Source of the DNA: Hymenobacter wooponensis
Lineage (GTDB): Bacteria > Bacteroidota > Bacteroidia > Cytophagales > Hymenobacteraceae
Direction of reading: 5' to 3'
Assembly: GCF_004745865.1 (NCBI RefSeq)
Contig: NZ_SRKZ01000006.1
Span: forward strand, 248,001 to 312,000
DNA: 64,000 nucleotides
Both the position numbers and the translations under genes were made by a program. How positions within the stretch are numbered: the stretch's first letter is position 1; every line of letters starts with the position of its first letter. Shown here piece after piece: positions 34,606 through 42,858 of the stretch. A model generated the notes under the pieces. The model saw only the letters and a list, made by a program, of their open reading frames with translations, made no database searches and was not told the DNA's origin.

Positions 34606-35841
34606 CTAGTACTGCGAAATGAAGGCGTAAGCCGACAGTGTGTAGGTAGCCACTGAGGTGAAGTGGTTACCGCCCTGAATGGGCCGCAGCTCTACTTGCT
34701 TGGCACCACGGGCCTGCATAGCCTTATAGGCATCTTGCGAGTTGAAGTAGGGCACGTAATCATCGGCGGTGCCGTGAAAGAGGGCAGTGGGGGCCTTCGG
34801 CTGCCAGTCGTAGATATCGTTGTCGCGGAAGGCCGCTAGCAGGGCTGGGTCGGAGTCCGTGAGTACACTCTGGCGGAAGGCATCAGTGAAGAGCTGCTTG
34901 GGCAGGCTAGGCACTGAGCTGAAAGGGTTGGCTTGCAGCTGCGTAGCGTATGGCTCCTTGAAATACGCCGACAATGGGCGGTTGATCTTATACACGCGGT
35001 TATAGGTATCCAGCACCCATACATAGGTACTCAAGAAGCTCAAGGGCTGATCGGAGTTGAGGATATACTTGGCAAAGGCCGTTTTGTGGTAAGCCCCTGC
35101 GCCGGGTGCGCTAGCCGTTACGGGCAGCTCCGAAGCATACTTTTCTTCCAGCAGCTTGTGCAGGGCCATGGTAGCGTAGCCGCCCTCTGAGTAGCCCAGC
35201 AGGAAGTTCTTGTCGTTGACCTTTACGTTCTGCTGCTTGCAGAACTCCCGGGTGGCGCGCAACATGTCGGCGGAGGCCGAAGCCAGTGACGCGGCGTGCT
35301 CATACGGGTGGGGCAAATCCTTGGAAGCACCGTAGCCGATGTAGTCGGGGGCTGATACTACGTAGCCCGTAGAGGCCAGCACCGATACCGCCGACCATAG
35401 CTCACTATTCTGATTATAGTGCGAGGGGGCACGGTCTTCGTCATCGGGCCGGATGGTGCCGTGCTGGTAGCTGATAACCGGCAGTGCCTGCGTGGTCACG
35501 GGTACCAGCACCGCTCCCGAGGCCGTAATGCTGCGGCCATCGGTGTTGTGGGTGGTGTAAGTGAGCTTGTACACTTTGATGGGCAAACGGGCTAGGGCAC
35601 CTACCAGCGGCACATCGCCTACGCGGCTGGCTAGAGTAGCCTGGCTGTACTCACCAATCAGGGAGCTACCCACCAACACGCTAGCCGGTGGGGTAACCGG
35701 AGACGTGGGCGGCGGAGTAGTGGTAGTACCGGTAGCATCGGGGGTAGGCGAGTCGCTTTTGCAGCCCGGAGATGCTGCCAGAAAAACAAAGAGCCACGCA
35801 AGCAGCGCGGCGGGTATACGCACGGGACGTTTAGTGAACAT
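34606..35841 (-). CDS. alpha/beta-hydrolase lipoprotein (secreted lipase/peptidase-like)
   Basis: About 411 residues from MFTKRPVRIPAALLAWLFVF; the lipobox-like SPGC places a lipidated Cys at 27, followed by a Thr/Pro-rich linker. An upstream start is open but adds residues that do not suit a signal peptide. The hydrolase domain has an oxyanion-region VISYQHGTI, a VVSAPDYIGYG motif, the nucleophile elbow LLGYSEGGYA with Ser218, an Asp in HGTADDYVPY and a His in GGNHFTS, so the catalytic triad is complete. The family includes secreted lipases and prolyl-oligopeptidase-like esterases. Location at the outer envelope as a lipoprotein is inferred. Confidence 0.85.
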   Translation of the reverse strand: MFTKRPVRIPAALLAWLFVFLAASPGCKSDSPTPDATGTTTTPPPTSPVTPPASVLVGSSLIGEYSQATLASRVGDVPLVGALARLPIKVYKLTYTTHNTDGRSITASGAVLVPVTTQALPVISYQHGTIRPDDEDRAPSHYNQNSELWSAVSVLASTGYVVSAPDYIGYGASKDLPHPYEHAASLASASADMLRATREFCKQQNVKVNDKNFLLGYSEGGYATMALHKLLEEKYASELPVTASAPGAGAYHKTAFAKYILNSDQPLSFLSTYVWVLDTYNRVYKINRPLSAYFKEPYATQLQANPFSSVPSLPKQLFTDAFRQSVLTDSDPALLAAFRDNDIYDWQPKAPTALFHGTADDYVPYFNSQDAYKAMQARGAKQVELRPIQGGNHFTSVATYTLSAYAFISQY

Positions 35842-36005
35842 AGGGTGCTTCACGATGATACTTTTCGAGCTGAGTACTTCTACTATCTTCAACATCAGCC
35901 CCGCCAAATAATTCATCTGGCGCCAGTTGCCCCGAATTTTTATCTGATGAAAATGCTCAACTGCGGAAGTGGTTAAGCCTATCTTCCTTTTTTGACTAAT
36001 TATTT

Positions 36006-36042
36006 AGTTGTATAACTTATTTTTTAGTTATATATTTAACTA
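36006..36042. promoter_or_regulatory. candidate BlaI-type operator dyads
   Basis: Two dyads lie just upstream of the blaI-like start: AGTTGTATAACT (36006-36017, near-perfect palindrome) and TAGTTAtatattTAACTA (36025-36042, perfect 6-bp half sites). Both have the half-site TAGTT/AACTA in a very AT-rich stretch. BlaI/MecI-family repressors bind dyads and usually control their own operon, so these are candidate operators. No experimental evidence is available here. Confidence 0.5.
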
Positions 36043-36057
36043 CTTCATCATCTCCCT

Positions 36058-36489
36058 ATGGCACAGACCTTTCCTGAGTTAACCCGCGCCGAAGAACAAG
36101 TGATGCAGGTACTCTGGCGCCGCGGCCCTTCTTACGTGAAGGACGTGCTGCCCGAGCTCCCCACTCCTACTCCCGCCTACAACACCGTCTCCACCATCAT
36201 CCGCATTCTGGAGCAAAAGGGTTTTGTAGGCCACGAGGCCTTTGGGCGCACACACCGCTACCACGCCCTGGTGGCCCAAGACGACTACCGGCGCTTCTCG
36301 CTGCGCAAGTTGCTAGGCGGCTACTTCGGCGGCTCCTTCTCCCGGCTCGTGTCCTTCTTCGCCAAGGAAGAAGATTTGGATACCCATCAGCTGGAGGAAC
36401 TCCTCCGTCATGCCCAACAGGATTCACCTTCTACCCCACCCGCTGATGAGCCCCTCCCTCCTACACCCGAGCCTGAGCGGCCTGCTTAG
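36058..36489 (+). CDS. BlaI/MecI/CopY-family transcriptional repressor
   Basis: A 143-residue winged-helix repressor. FPELTRAEEQVMQVLWRRGP and AYNTVSTIIRILEQKGFVGH are the DNA-binding helices, with the recognition helix at NTVSTIIRILEQKG, and RTHRYHALVAQDDYRRF as the wing region. The rest forms the dimerisation helices and ends in an acidic, Pro-rich tail. Such repressors sit on palindromes in their own promoter and are inactivated after cleavage by an M56 protease. The M56 gene overlaps this one by 44 bases, so the pair is a signal-controlled regulatory unit. Confidence 0.92.
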   Translation: MAQTFPELTRAEEQVMQVLWRRGPSYVKDVLPELPTPTPAYNTVSTIIRILEQKGFVGHEAFGRTHRYHALVAQDDYRRFSLRKLLGGYFGGSFSRLVSFFAKEEDLDTHQLEELLRHAQQDSPSTPPADEPLPPTPEPERPA

Positions 36490-37867
36490 CGCGCTATTGC
36501 TGAGCATTGTGCTGCTCGGAGTCTGCTGGCTGTTCTACCGCTTGCTGCTGCGCCCCGAGCGCTGCTTTCAGTTCAACCGGCGTTTCTTGCTGTACACGCC
36601 TTGGCTTGTGCTGGTGGTGCCGCCACTGCTAGGGGTAGCGGGGCCTTGGCTGGCTGGCTGGCGGCCTACTTGGGTGGCAGCAGCTCCGGCTGCCAGTGGC
36701 CTGTTACCTAGTGCCGTACTGCCGGGCGTTACCATTCAGTCTGCTGGCCCGCTGGGCGCCACTGATTGGGGCTACTGGCTCCTGCTGGTATATGGCGCTG
36801 GCGTGCTGATGCTGCTAGGCCACCGCGCCTGGCAACTGCTGCAACTCTGGCAATTGGCGCGCACCTGGCCTAGGGAGGCCCGCTCAGGATACACCCTGGC
36901 CTACACCGGTGGGCAGCGGCCCGTCAGCTCGTTTGGCCAACTGATTTTCTGGGATGAAACCGCCAAGCTCTCCCCCGCGGAGGCAGACCAGATTCTGCGC
37001 CACGAGGTAGCGCACGTGCAGCAGCAGCATTCACGGGAGCGGCTGAGCCTGGAGCTGGCGCGGGTGCTGCTGTGGTTTAACCCGTTCGTGCACTTCTACC
37101 CTGCCGCCCTGGAGCTGACCCACGAGCTGCTGGCCGACGAAGCCGTGCTAGGCCAGTCGCCGACTGTAGCGGCGGAGGCCTACACTACGCTGCTGGCCCG
37201 GGTAGCCCTGCGGCAAGTGCACCCTACTCTGCCCCTGGCGCATTCCTTCACGCAATCTTTTACACTTACCCGTATTCGTATGCTTACCTCATCCGCCCCC
37301 GTTCGGCGCTGGAAGCAGTGGCTTCTGGCCCCCCTGAGTGCAGCATTGCTGCTACTGGTAGCTTGTGAAAAATCGGGCGAGCCGGCTGGGGCGGCCGCAA
37401 CAGCCACTGCCTCAGCGCAGGATATACCCCCGCCTCCGCCCCCAACTGTTGTGGATGCCCCGGCTCCGCCCCCGCCACCGCCACCCGCTTACTTTTATGT
37501 AGAGGAAATGCCCCAATATCAGGGCGGCCAGAAACAGCTGCTCGCCGACATAGGCAAAGCCGTTGTTTATCCGGAAATTGCTAAAGCAGAGAAGCTGGAA
37601 GGCCGTGTATTTGTGAGGTTTATTGTAGCCGCTGATGGGACTATACAAGCTGCCGAACTGCAAAAAGGAATTGGGTATAGCCTTACGTACCCCAATGGAG
37701 AAGGCAAGCCGACACTGACGAAGGTGGTGACGCCCGCTGCGCAGGCCATGAACGATATGGCCCTGAATGCCGTGCGCAACTTACCTGGCAAGTGGACACC
37801 TGGCCGCCAAGACGGGAAACCCGTTGCCGTGTTCTATACCGTGCCTATCACCTATTCTTTGAAATAA
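36446..37867 (+). CDS. M56 peptidase (BlaR1-like) with TonB-type C-terminal domain
   Basis: About 473 residues. I start at MSPSLLHPSLSGLLSALLLS, inside the end of the upstream repressor gene. The N-terminal part has several membrane helices, then the cytoplasmic zinc protease motif LRHEVAHVQQQHSRERLSLE (HEVAH at 186-190) and HELLADEAVLGQSP. After a further membrane segment (WLLAPLSAALLLLVACEK) comes a Pro-rich linker and a TonB C-terminal-like domain (PEIAKAEKLEGRVFVRFIVA, DGTIQAAELQKGIGY). It probably senses an envelope signal and inactivates the neighbouring repressor. The TonB-type tail in place of a penicillin-binding sensor is common in Bacteroidota. Confidence 0.88.
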   Translation: MSPSLLHPSLSGLLSALLLSIVLLGVCWLFYRLLLRPERCFQFNRRFLLYTPWLVLVVPPLLGVAGPWLAGWRPTWVAAAPAASGLLPSAVLPGVTIQSAGPLGATDWGYWLLLVYGAGVLMLLGHRAWQLLQLWQLARTWPREARSGYTLAYTGGQRPVSSFGQLIFWDETAKLSPAEADQILRHEVAHVQQQHSRERLSLELARVLLWFNPFVHFYPAALELTHELLADEAVLGQSPTVAAEAYTTLLARVALRQVHPTLPLAHSFTQSFTLTRIRMLTSSAPVRRWKQWLLAPLSAALLLLVACEKSGEPAGAAATATASAQDIPPPPPPTVVDAPAPPPPPPPAYFYVEEMPQYQGGQKQLLADIGKAVVYPEIAKAEKLEGRVFVRFIVAADGTIQAAELQKGIGYSLTYPNGEGKPTLTKVVTPAAQAMNDMALNAVRNLPGKWTPGRQDGKPVAVFYTVPITYSLK

Positions 37868-37932
37868 CGGCCGAAGTAGCTTACCTACCAGGCAGTTGGC
37901 CTGCCTATCCTTCTATCAGAATCAACTCGTTT

Positions 37933-38562
37933 ATGAAATCAGTGCTTTTATTGACTGCAGTCTGGAGCCTTAGTGCCGGTGTTGCGGCTGCCCAGACCAA
38001 GCCTGTGTTGTATCCTAAGCTCAGCAAGACCCTCGACAGCCTGGCCTACGTGGACCAGTGGCCTATGCAGCAACTGTTTAAACAGCTGCCCGACAGCGCC
38101 GGCCGTAACTTGGTGCAGGTAGAGGCCGACAACTTTGCCCGCCATCAGCCTATTCTCGAAAAAATTGTGCGCCAAGTTGGGTATCCGGGCTTTCAGCAGG
38201 TTGGCGAGAAAAGCTCCAATAACTTCTGGCTCTTGGTGCAGCACGCCGATGCTCATCCGGACTTCCAACGCCAGGTACTACAGCTGATGCTGCCCGAAGT
38301 AAAGAGAAAGAACGCCAACCCTGTTAACTACGCCTACCTCACCGACCGCGTAGCAATTAACTCTGCTCAGCCGGAAGAATATGGCACTCAGGTAGTATAC
38401 CAGGGGCCCGGCATTGGGGTAGCGGCCCCTAAATCACTCCGCGACCCTAAAAATGTGGATAAGCGCCGCGCCGCCATTGGTATGGAACCACTGAATAACT
38501 ACCTCAATATGATGACCAAGATGCATGAGGAAATGAACCGGCCAAAGCCTGCAGCCCTCTAG
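37933..38562 (+). CDS. DUF6624-like exported protein
   Basis: About 209 residues from MKSVLLLTAVWSLSAGVAAA, a signal peptide ending near AQ. The body (LDSLAYVDQWPMQQLFKQLP, VGEKSSNNFWLLVQHADAHP, FQRQVLQLMLPEVKRKNANP, NYAYLTDRVAINSAQPEEYG, TQVVYQGPG) matches the pattern I recall for DUF6624 proteins. It starts 65 bases after the M56 gene and could be regulated with it. The function of the family is unknown. Confidence in the family is moderate. Confidence 0.7.
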   Translation: MKSVLLLTAVWSLSAGVAAAQTKPVLYPKLSKTLDSLAYVDQWPMQQLFKQLPDSAGRNLVQVEADNFARHQPILEKIVRQVGYPGFQQVGEKSSNNFWLLVQHADAHPDFQRQVLQLMLPEVKRKNANPVNYAYLTDRVAINSAQPEEYGTQVVYQGPGIGVAAPKSLRDPKNVDKRRAAIGMEPLNNYLNMMTKMHEEMNRPKPAAL

Positions 38563-38706
38563 CTGTTCGGCATTATGCCGCTCCAGCACCGCCTGTACCT
38601 CCGGGGCCTATGCTTCTTTACCGATCTTGAATTTGCTCGAAAGCAAGGTGCCACCTGGTTACGCCAGCGTGGCGCCGTACGAGTGGCCTAGCGTGTTAAA
38701 AGTGAA
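38560..38706 (-). pseudogene. decayed alpha/beta-hydrolase fragment
   Basis: Read on the minus strand, this spacer gives FTFNTLGHSYGATLA, then a stop, PGGTLLSSKFKIGKEA, a second stop and APEVQAVLERHNAEQL. The first block is a nucleophile elbow (GHSYGA) like that of an alpha/beta hydrolase, and the last part is amphipathic, like a C-terminal helix. Two stops interrupt the frame and no start is visible. I interpret it as the remains of a hydrolase gene that has lost its N-terminal part. Chance is not excluded. Confidence 0.4.
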
Positions 38707-38811
38707 GTAAAACCTTCTGATTCCGAAGTAAGCGCTAGTGTAGCTTTCCGATTTTACCCGGAAAACCCTCTAACTTAGAGGCTCCATTCGCCTTCAATCT
38801 GTCTCTCTTCA

Positions 38812-39846
38812 GTGTCTTATTTCCGGACCATCACCCGCCTGACGGCCCCTGCGCTGGCATCTCTAGGCCTCGCTTTCACTCTCACCACCTTGCCTGGCTG
38901 CGGCTCGCGCTCTGGCACTGATGCCGAAAACCCTGCCGCAGTAGCCGACACGGCCAAGCCCGCAGTAGTAGATACCGTAGCTCTGCAACGCGCCGCCATG
39001 CGCCGCGACTCGCTTAAGGCCGACTCTATTGTTAAGAAAAGCGGACAGTTGCCCGGTGCTATTTTGCCCGGCCACCGCATTGTGGCCTTCTATGGCAACA
39101 TCCGCTCGAAGGGCATGGGTATTCTGGGCCGCGAGCCAAAAGAGCAGATGCTGGCGAAATTCCGGAAGGTGCAGAAGGAATGGCAGGAGGCTGATCCTTC
39201 TCTGCCCATTCAGCCCGCCTTGCACAGCGTAACCATCACGGCGCAGGCCGCGGCGGGCAAAGACGGCAAGTACCGCTTGATGAACTCCAAATCCACGATT
39301 GAGGAAACCATCAAGTGGGCTAAAGACAACAACTGCATCATTTTCCTGGATGTGCAGGTGGGCCTCAGCAACCTGGAGCATGAGTTGCACAAACTGGAGC
39401 CTTACCTGAAGGACCCCATCGTGCACATGGGCATTGACCCGGAGTTTGCCATGGAAACCAAAGGAGTGCGCCCCGGCAAGAAAATCGGAACGTACGATGC
39501 CAAGGATGTGAACTACGCTATCAACTTCCTGGCTCGCATTGTAAGTGAAAATAAGCTTCCCCCGAAGGTTCTGACCGTGCACCGCTTTACGCAGGGCATG
39601 ATTACCAACTACAAAAACATCAAGCTCGACCCCCGCGTGCAGGTAGTAATGCACATGGATGGCTGGGGCAACCCCACTCTCAAGAAGGACTCTTACAAGG
39701 CGTACATTGAGAAGCAGCCCGTGCAGTACACTGGCTTCAAGCTTTTCTACGAGTATGACCCCCGGCCTACCCCTCATCATATGATGACGCCCAAAGAGGT
39801 ACTGGCCGAGCTTAACCCTAAGCCCCTCTATATTCAGTATCAATAA
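38812..39846 (+). CDS. lipoprotein of unknown function
   Basis: A 344-residue protein from a GTG start. MSYFRTITRLTAPALASLGL leads to the lipobox LPGC near residue 30. An Ala/Asp-rich linker is followed by a globular domain with HRIVAFYGNIRSKGMGILG, NNCIIFLDVQVGLSNLEHEL, HMGIDPEFAMETKGVRPGKK and VLTVHRFTQGMITNY. The regular strand-helix alternation with Asp at strand ends looks like a TIM-barrel, perhaps glycosidase-like, but I cannot name the family or active site. It stands alone and ends at a clear terminator. The opposite strand is open over almost the whole gene, which is a codon-usage effect. Confidence 0.75.
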   Translation: MSYFRTITRLTAPALASLGLAFTLTTLPGCGSRSGTDAENPAAVADTAKPAVVDTVALQRAAMRRDSLKADSIVKKSGQLPGAILPGHRIVAFYGNIRSKGMGILGREPKEQMLAKFRKVQKEWQEADPSLPIQPALHSVTITAQAAAGKDGKYRLMNSKSTIEETIKWAKDNNCIIFLDVQVGLSNLEHELHKLEPYLKDPIVHMGIDPEFAMETKGVRPGKKIGTYDAKDVNYAINFLARIVSENKLPPKVLTVHRFTQGMITNYKNIKLDPRVQVVMHMDGWGNPTLKKDSYKAYIEKQPVQYTGFKLFYEYDPRPTPHHMMTPKEVLAELNPKPLYIQYQ

Positions 39847-39866
39847 GCCGCCTTCCGCTTATTCTC

Positions 39867-39892
39867 AAAGCCCCGCCTTCCGGCGGGGCTTT
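39867..39892 (+). terminator. terminator after the 39-kb lipoprotein gene
   Basis: Perfect 11-bp stem, 4-base loop (arms 39867-39877 and 39882-39892), followed by a T run. Confidence 0.85.
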
Positions 39893-40010
39893 TTGCTTTT
39901 CTGCGCAGGCCTACCACCCGGAGGGTACTATCAACTTCATGTGCACTTTACACGAACTCTGTATTTTACGGTCTTTAGCCCAATGGCCGGCCCCGCCGGA
40001 AGTCGGGTAG

Positions 40011-40018
40011 TACCTTTG
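40011..40018 (+). promoter_or_regulatory. candidate -7 element for the PAS kinase
   Basis: TACCTTTG, an exact TAnnTTTG match, about 58 bases before the first plausible start of the kinase. Confidence 0.4.
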
Positions 40019-40075
40019 AGACCAGTAGAACATCTCGCTTAGCGCGGCGGGACACTAGCTGCTCATCCCTCGTCC

Positions 40076-42799
40076 GTGCCTGTTATGATCCTTCCCCCTA
40101 CGCTGTCTGACTACCTCACCGTATTTCGGCGCCTGCCCGGCAACTTCCTGCTGGTGCTGCCCGACGCCGATTTTACCATCGTAGACAATACGGATGGGCA
40201 CGCAGCAGTCTCCCTTAAAACTCGGGCAGAGGTAGCCGGCCAACCTCTGTTTGAAGCATACCCCCCTTCAGACGAGGAAAACTACCAGATTCTGCGGGGC
40301 TCCCTGACCTACGTGCGGCAACACCAGCAGGAGCACACCATGCCCCGCATCCGCTACGACCTGCCTCGCTCCCCGGCGCAGGGCGGTGGCCTAGAGGAGC
40401 GGTACTGGCAAGCTACTCACTACCCTATTATGGATGATGAGGGCCAATTGTGCTTTATTATGCAGCAAACCGAAGACGTAACGGCCCAGCACGTAGCTGA
40501 GCAACGGGAACTGCAAGCGCGAACGGAGTTAGTGGAAAGCCAAGAGCGGGCCCGTTTCCTGCTGGAAGAGTTGCCCGTGATGATGTGGTCGACAAGCCCT
40601 GATGGCTCGGCCGACTACCAAAACCCCCGTTGGCTGAAGTTTACGGGTCGGCAACTGTCGGATCTGATGGGCAAGACTTGGCTCGAGGACATTCACCCCG
40701 ATGACCGCACCCGGGCTCAAGAGGCCTGGAACCAGGCTCAGGCTACTGGCCACAGCTATGAAGTGGAGTACCGCCTGCGCCGCCATGATGGGCAGTACCG
40801 CTGGATACTCAGCCAAGGGGTAGCGCGCCGCAACGATGCCGGCGAGCTACTGGCCTGGGTGGGCACTGGCCTCGATATTCACGAGCAAAAGCAGGTGCAC
40901 CAACAGCTAGCGGCCAAAGACGAGCAGCTTATGCAGATTATGAGTCAGGTGCCGGCCTACATTGCCACCGTTACCGGCCCCGACCATCGGTTTACCTTCG
41001 CCACTCCCAACTACAACACCCTCATGGGTGGGCGGGTGCAGCTAGGCCAGCGCGCCACCGACCTGCTACCCGAAGTGGCAGCTCAAGGCTTCATGGACCT
41101 GTTGGACACCGTGTACCGCACGAAAGAGACCTACATAGGCCACGAAACCCGCATTGAAATCCTGGACCCGGCTACCGGTGACACCCGCGAGCATTATCTC
41201 AACTTTGTTTACCAGCCGCTGTACGGGACCGAGGGTCAGGCTCAGGGCATCCTCGCTTTCGGGGTAGACGTTACGCAGCAGGTGCTGGTCCGGCAGCGCG
41301 CTGAGGCACTGGCTACGGAAGTGCGGCGTAGCGACGAGCGCCTGCGCCGCATGACGGAGGCCCTGCCCAACATTACGTATATCAACGAAGCGTCGGGGGT
41401 AGGCCACTACGTAAGTCCGCAGTGGTACTCCTATACTGGCCTACCCGAAGGCTCTAGCATTGCGGAGCACTGGCGGGAAACGGTGCACCCCGATGATCTT
41501 GCTCGCGTGGAAAACGAGTACACCAAGGCTCGGCAGGAATCCCGGGGCTGGAGCTTTGAGCTGCGCTTCCGCCGCCACGACGGGCAATACCAGTGGTTTT
41601 TGAACCAGGCGCAGCCAGAACTAGATGCCAACGGCCACATCCTGCGCTGGTACGGCTCCGACACCGATATTCATGCCCAGAAGGAGCTTACCGAAGCCCT
41701 GCGGCAGAGCGAGGAGTATTTTCGTTTCCTCTCAGAAAGCGTACCCCAAATTATTTGGACGGCCGAAGCAGAAGGGCAGGTTGACTACTTCAATCAGCGG
41801 TTATTTGAGGTGACTGGCCTACACCCCGCCGATTGCTTGGGCAGCTCCGCCTGGGCCAGCATTCTCCACCCCGATGATCAGCAGCGGGCCCTAACCGCTT
41901 GGCAGGCAGCACACCAAACGGGTGACCCTTATGAAATAGAGTACCGCTTTGTATCGCGCACCGGAGGCTACCGTTGGTTTCTGGGCCGGGCGGAGCCATT
42001 GCGTAACGAGGTGGGAGAAATTGTGCGGTGGTTTGGCTCCTGCACGGATATTGATGAGGTAAAACAGACTCAGCAGCTCTTGCACCGGCAAAATGCTCAG
42101 CTCACCCAAATCAATCAGGCCCTCGATAATTTCGTGTATACCGCCTCCCACGACCTCAAGCAGCCCATCACGAATATGGCCGGCATCTTTGAGGAGCTCA
42201 AGCGGACGGCTACTTTTCACGATGAAGCTGCGGCACAGCTCATTGGCATGTTTGAAGGGGCGCTGCACCAGATCAACACCACTATCCAGGACCTTTCGGC
42301 GGTGGTGCAAGTGCAGCGGCAGCATGAGCAACTACCCATTGAGCAGATTGAGCTCCTGCCCTTCACGCAAGAAATACTACATAGCCTCCAAGACCAGATA
42401 GACACCCTTCACGCTCAGGTAGAATTAGATTTTGCCGCTACCCCTGTTCTACCCTTTGTCCGGCCCAACCTGCAGAGCATCCTTTTCAACCTCATCAGCA
42501 ATGCCCTTAAGTACGCTGCCCCCGCTCGCCCACCCCTGGTTCAGGTAAGCACTCAGTGGGTTGAGGACAAGTTACTGCAGCTAACCGTGCAGGATAATGG
42601 CCTAGGCATTGACTTAGAGCGTCATGAGCGGCAACTGTTCCAGATGTTCCGGCGCTTCCACCATCACGTTGATGGCTCGGGCATGGGGCTCTATCTCGTT
42701 AATCGTATTGTGCAGCAGATGGGCGGCAGCCTGGAGGTGGAAAGCGAGGTTGATACCGGCACCCTGTTCCGGCTGCTGCTACCCATTCAACAGCCCTAA
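40076..42799 (+). CDS. multi-PAS sensor histidine kinase (HisKA type)
   Basis: About 907 residues, soluble. The N-terminal PAS-like domain (1-145) begins LTVFRRLPGNFLLVLPDADF and is seen in many kinases of this group. PAS domains follow at about 155-275 (LLEELPVMMWSTSPDG), 280-420, 425-540 (DERLRRMTEALPNITYIN) and 550-665 (YFRFLSESVPQIIWTAE). The HisKA core has TASHDLKQPITNMAGIFEEL with His692. The ATPase domain has NLISNALKYA, DNGLGIDL, GSGMGLYLVNRIV and a late DTGTLFRLLLP. Start is GTG; an ATG nine bases later is as likely. No response regulator is adjacent, so it is an orphan kinase here. Confidence 0.9.
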   Translation: MPVMILPPTLSDYLTVFRRLPGNFLLVLPDADFTIVDNTDGHAAVSLKTRAEVAGQPLFEAYPPSDEENYQILRGSLTYVRQHQQEHTMPRIRYDLPRSPAQGGGLEERYWQATHYPIMDDEGQLCFIMQQTEDVTAQHVAEQRELQARTELVESQERARFLLEELPVMMWSTSPDGSADYQNPRWLKFTGRQLSDLMGKTWLEDIHPDDRTRAQEAWNQAQATGHSYEVEYRLRRHDGQYRWILSQGVARRNDAGELLAWVGTGLDIHEQKQVHQQLAAKDEQLMQIMSQVPAYIATVTGPDHRFTFATPNYNTLMGGRVQLGQRATDLLPEVAAQGFMDLLDTVYRTKETYIGHETRIEILDPATGDTREHYLNFVYQPLYGTEGQAQGILAFGVDVTQQVLVRQRAEALATEVRRSDERLRRMTEALPNITYINEASGVGHYVSPQWYSYTGLPEGSSIAEHWRETVHPDDLARVENEYTKARQESRGWSFELRFRRHDGQYQWFLNQAQPELDANGHILRWYGSDTDIHAQKELTEALRQSEEYFRFLSESVPQIIWTAEAEGQVDYFNQRLFEVTGLHPADCLGSSAWASILHPDDQQRALTAWQAAHQTGDPYEIEYRFVSRTGGYRWFLGRAEPLRNEVGEIVRWFGSCTDIDEVKQTQQLLHRQNAQLTQINQALDNFVYTASHDLKQPITNMAGIFEELKRTATFHDEAAAQLIGMFEGALHQINTTIQDLSAVVQVQRQHEQLPIEQIELLPFTQEILHSLQDQIDTLHAQVELDFAATPVLPFVRPNLQSILFNLISNALKYAAPARPPLVQVSTQWVEDKLLQLTVQDNGLGIDLERHERQLFQMFRRFHHHVDGSGMGLYLVNRIVQQMGGSLEVESEVDTGTLFRLLLPIQQP

Positions 42800-42805
42800 A
42801 CGCAA

Positions 42806-42838
42806 AAAAGCCGCCGGCCTAATGGGCCGGCGGCTTTT
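42806..42838. terminator. terminator after the PAS kinase
   Basis: A perfect 14-bp stem with a 5-base loop (arms 42806-42819 and 42825-42838) with A and T tracts on both sides, between convergent genes. Confidence 0.85.
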
Positions 42839-42858
42839 ACTATTGTTGCCTACCACAA

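Noticed and set aside
38863..39843. Open frame of 326 codons on the minus strand across nearly the whole 39-kb lipoprotein gene
   Set aside because: Antisense shadow caused by GC-rich codon use; the plus-strand product has a lipoprotein signal and regular secondary structure, the antisense one resembles nothing.
40529..42331. Minus-strand frames inside the 40-kb PAS kinase
   Set aside because: Shadows of the kinase frame; no start signals and no recognisable products.
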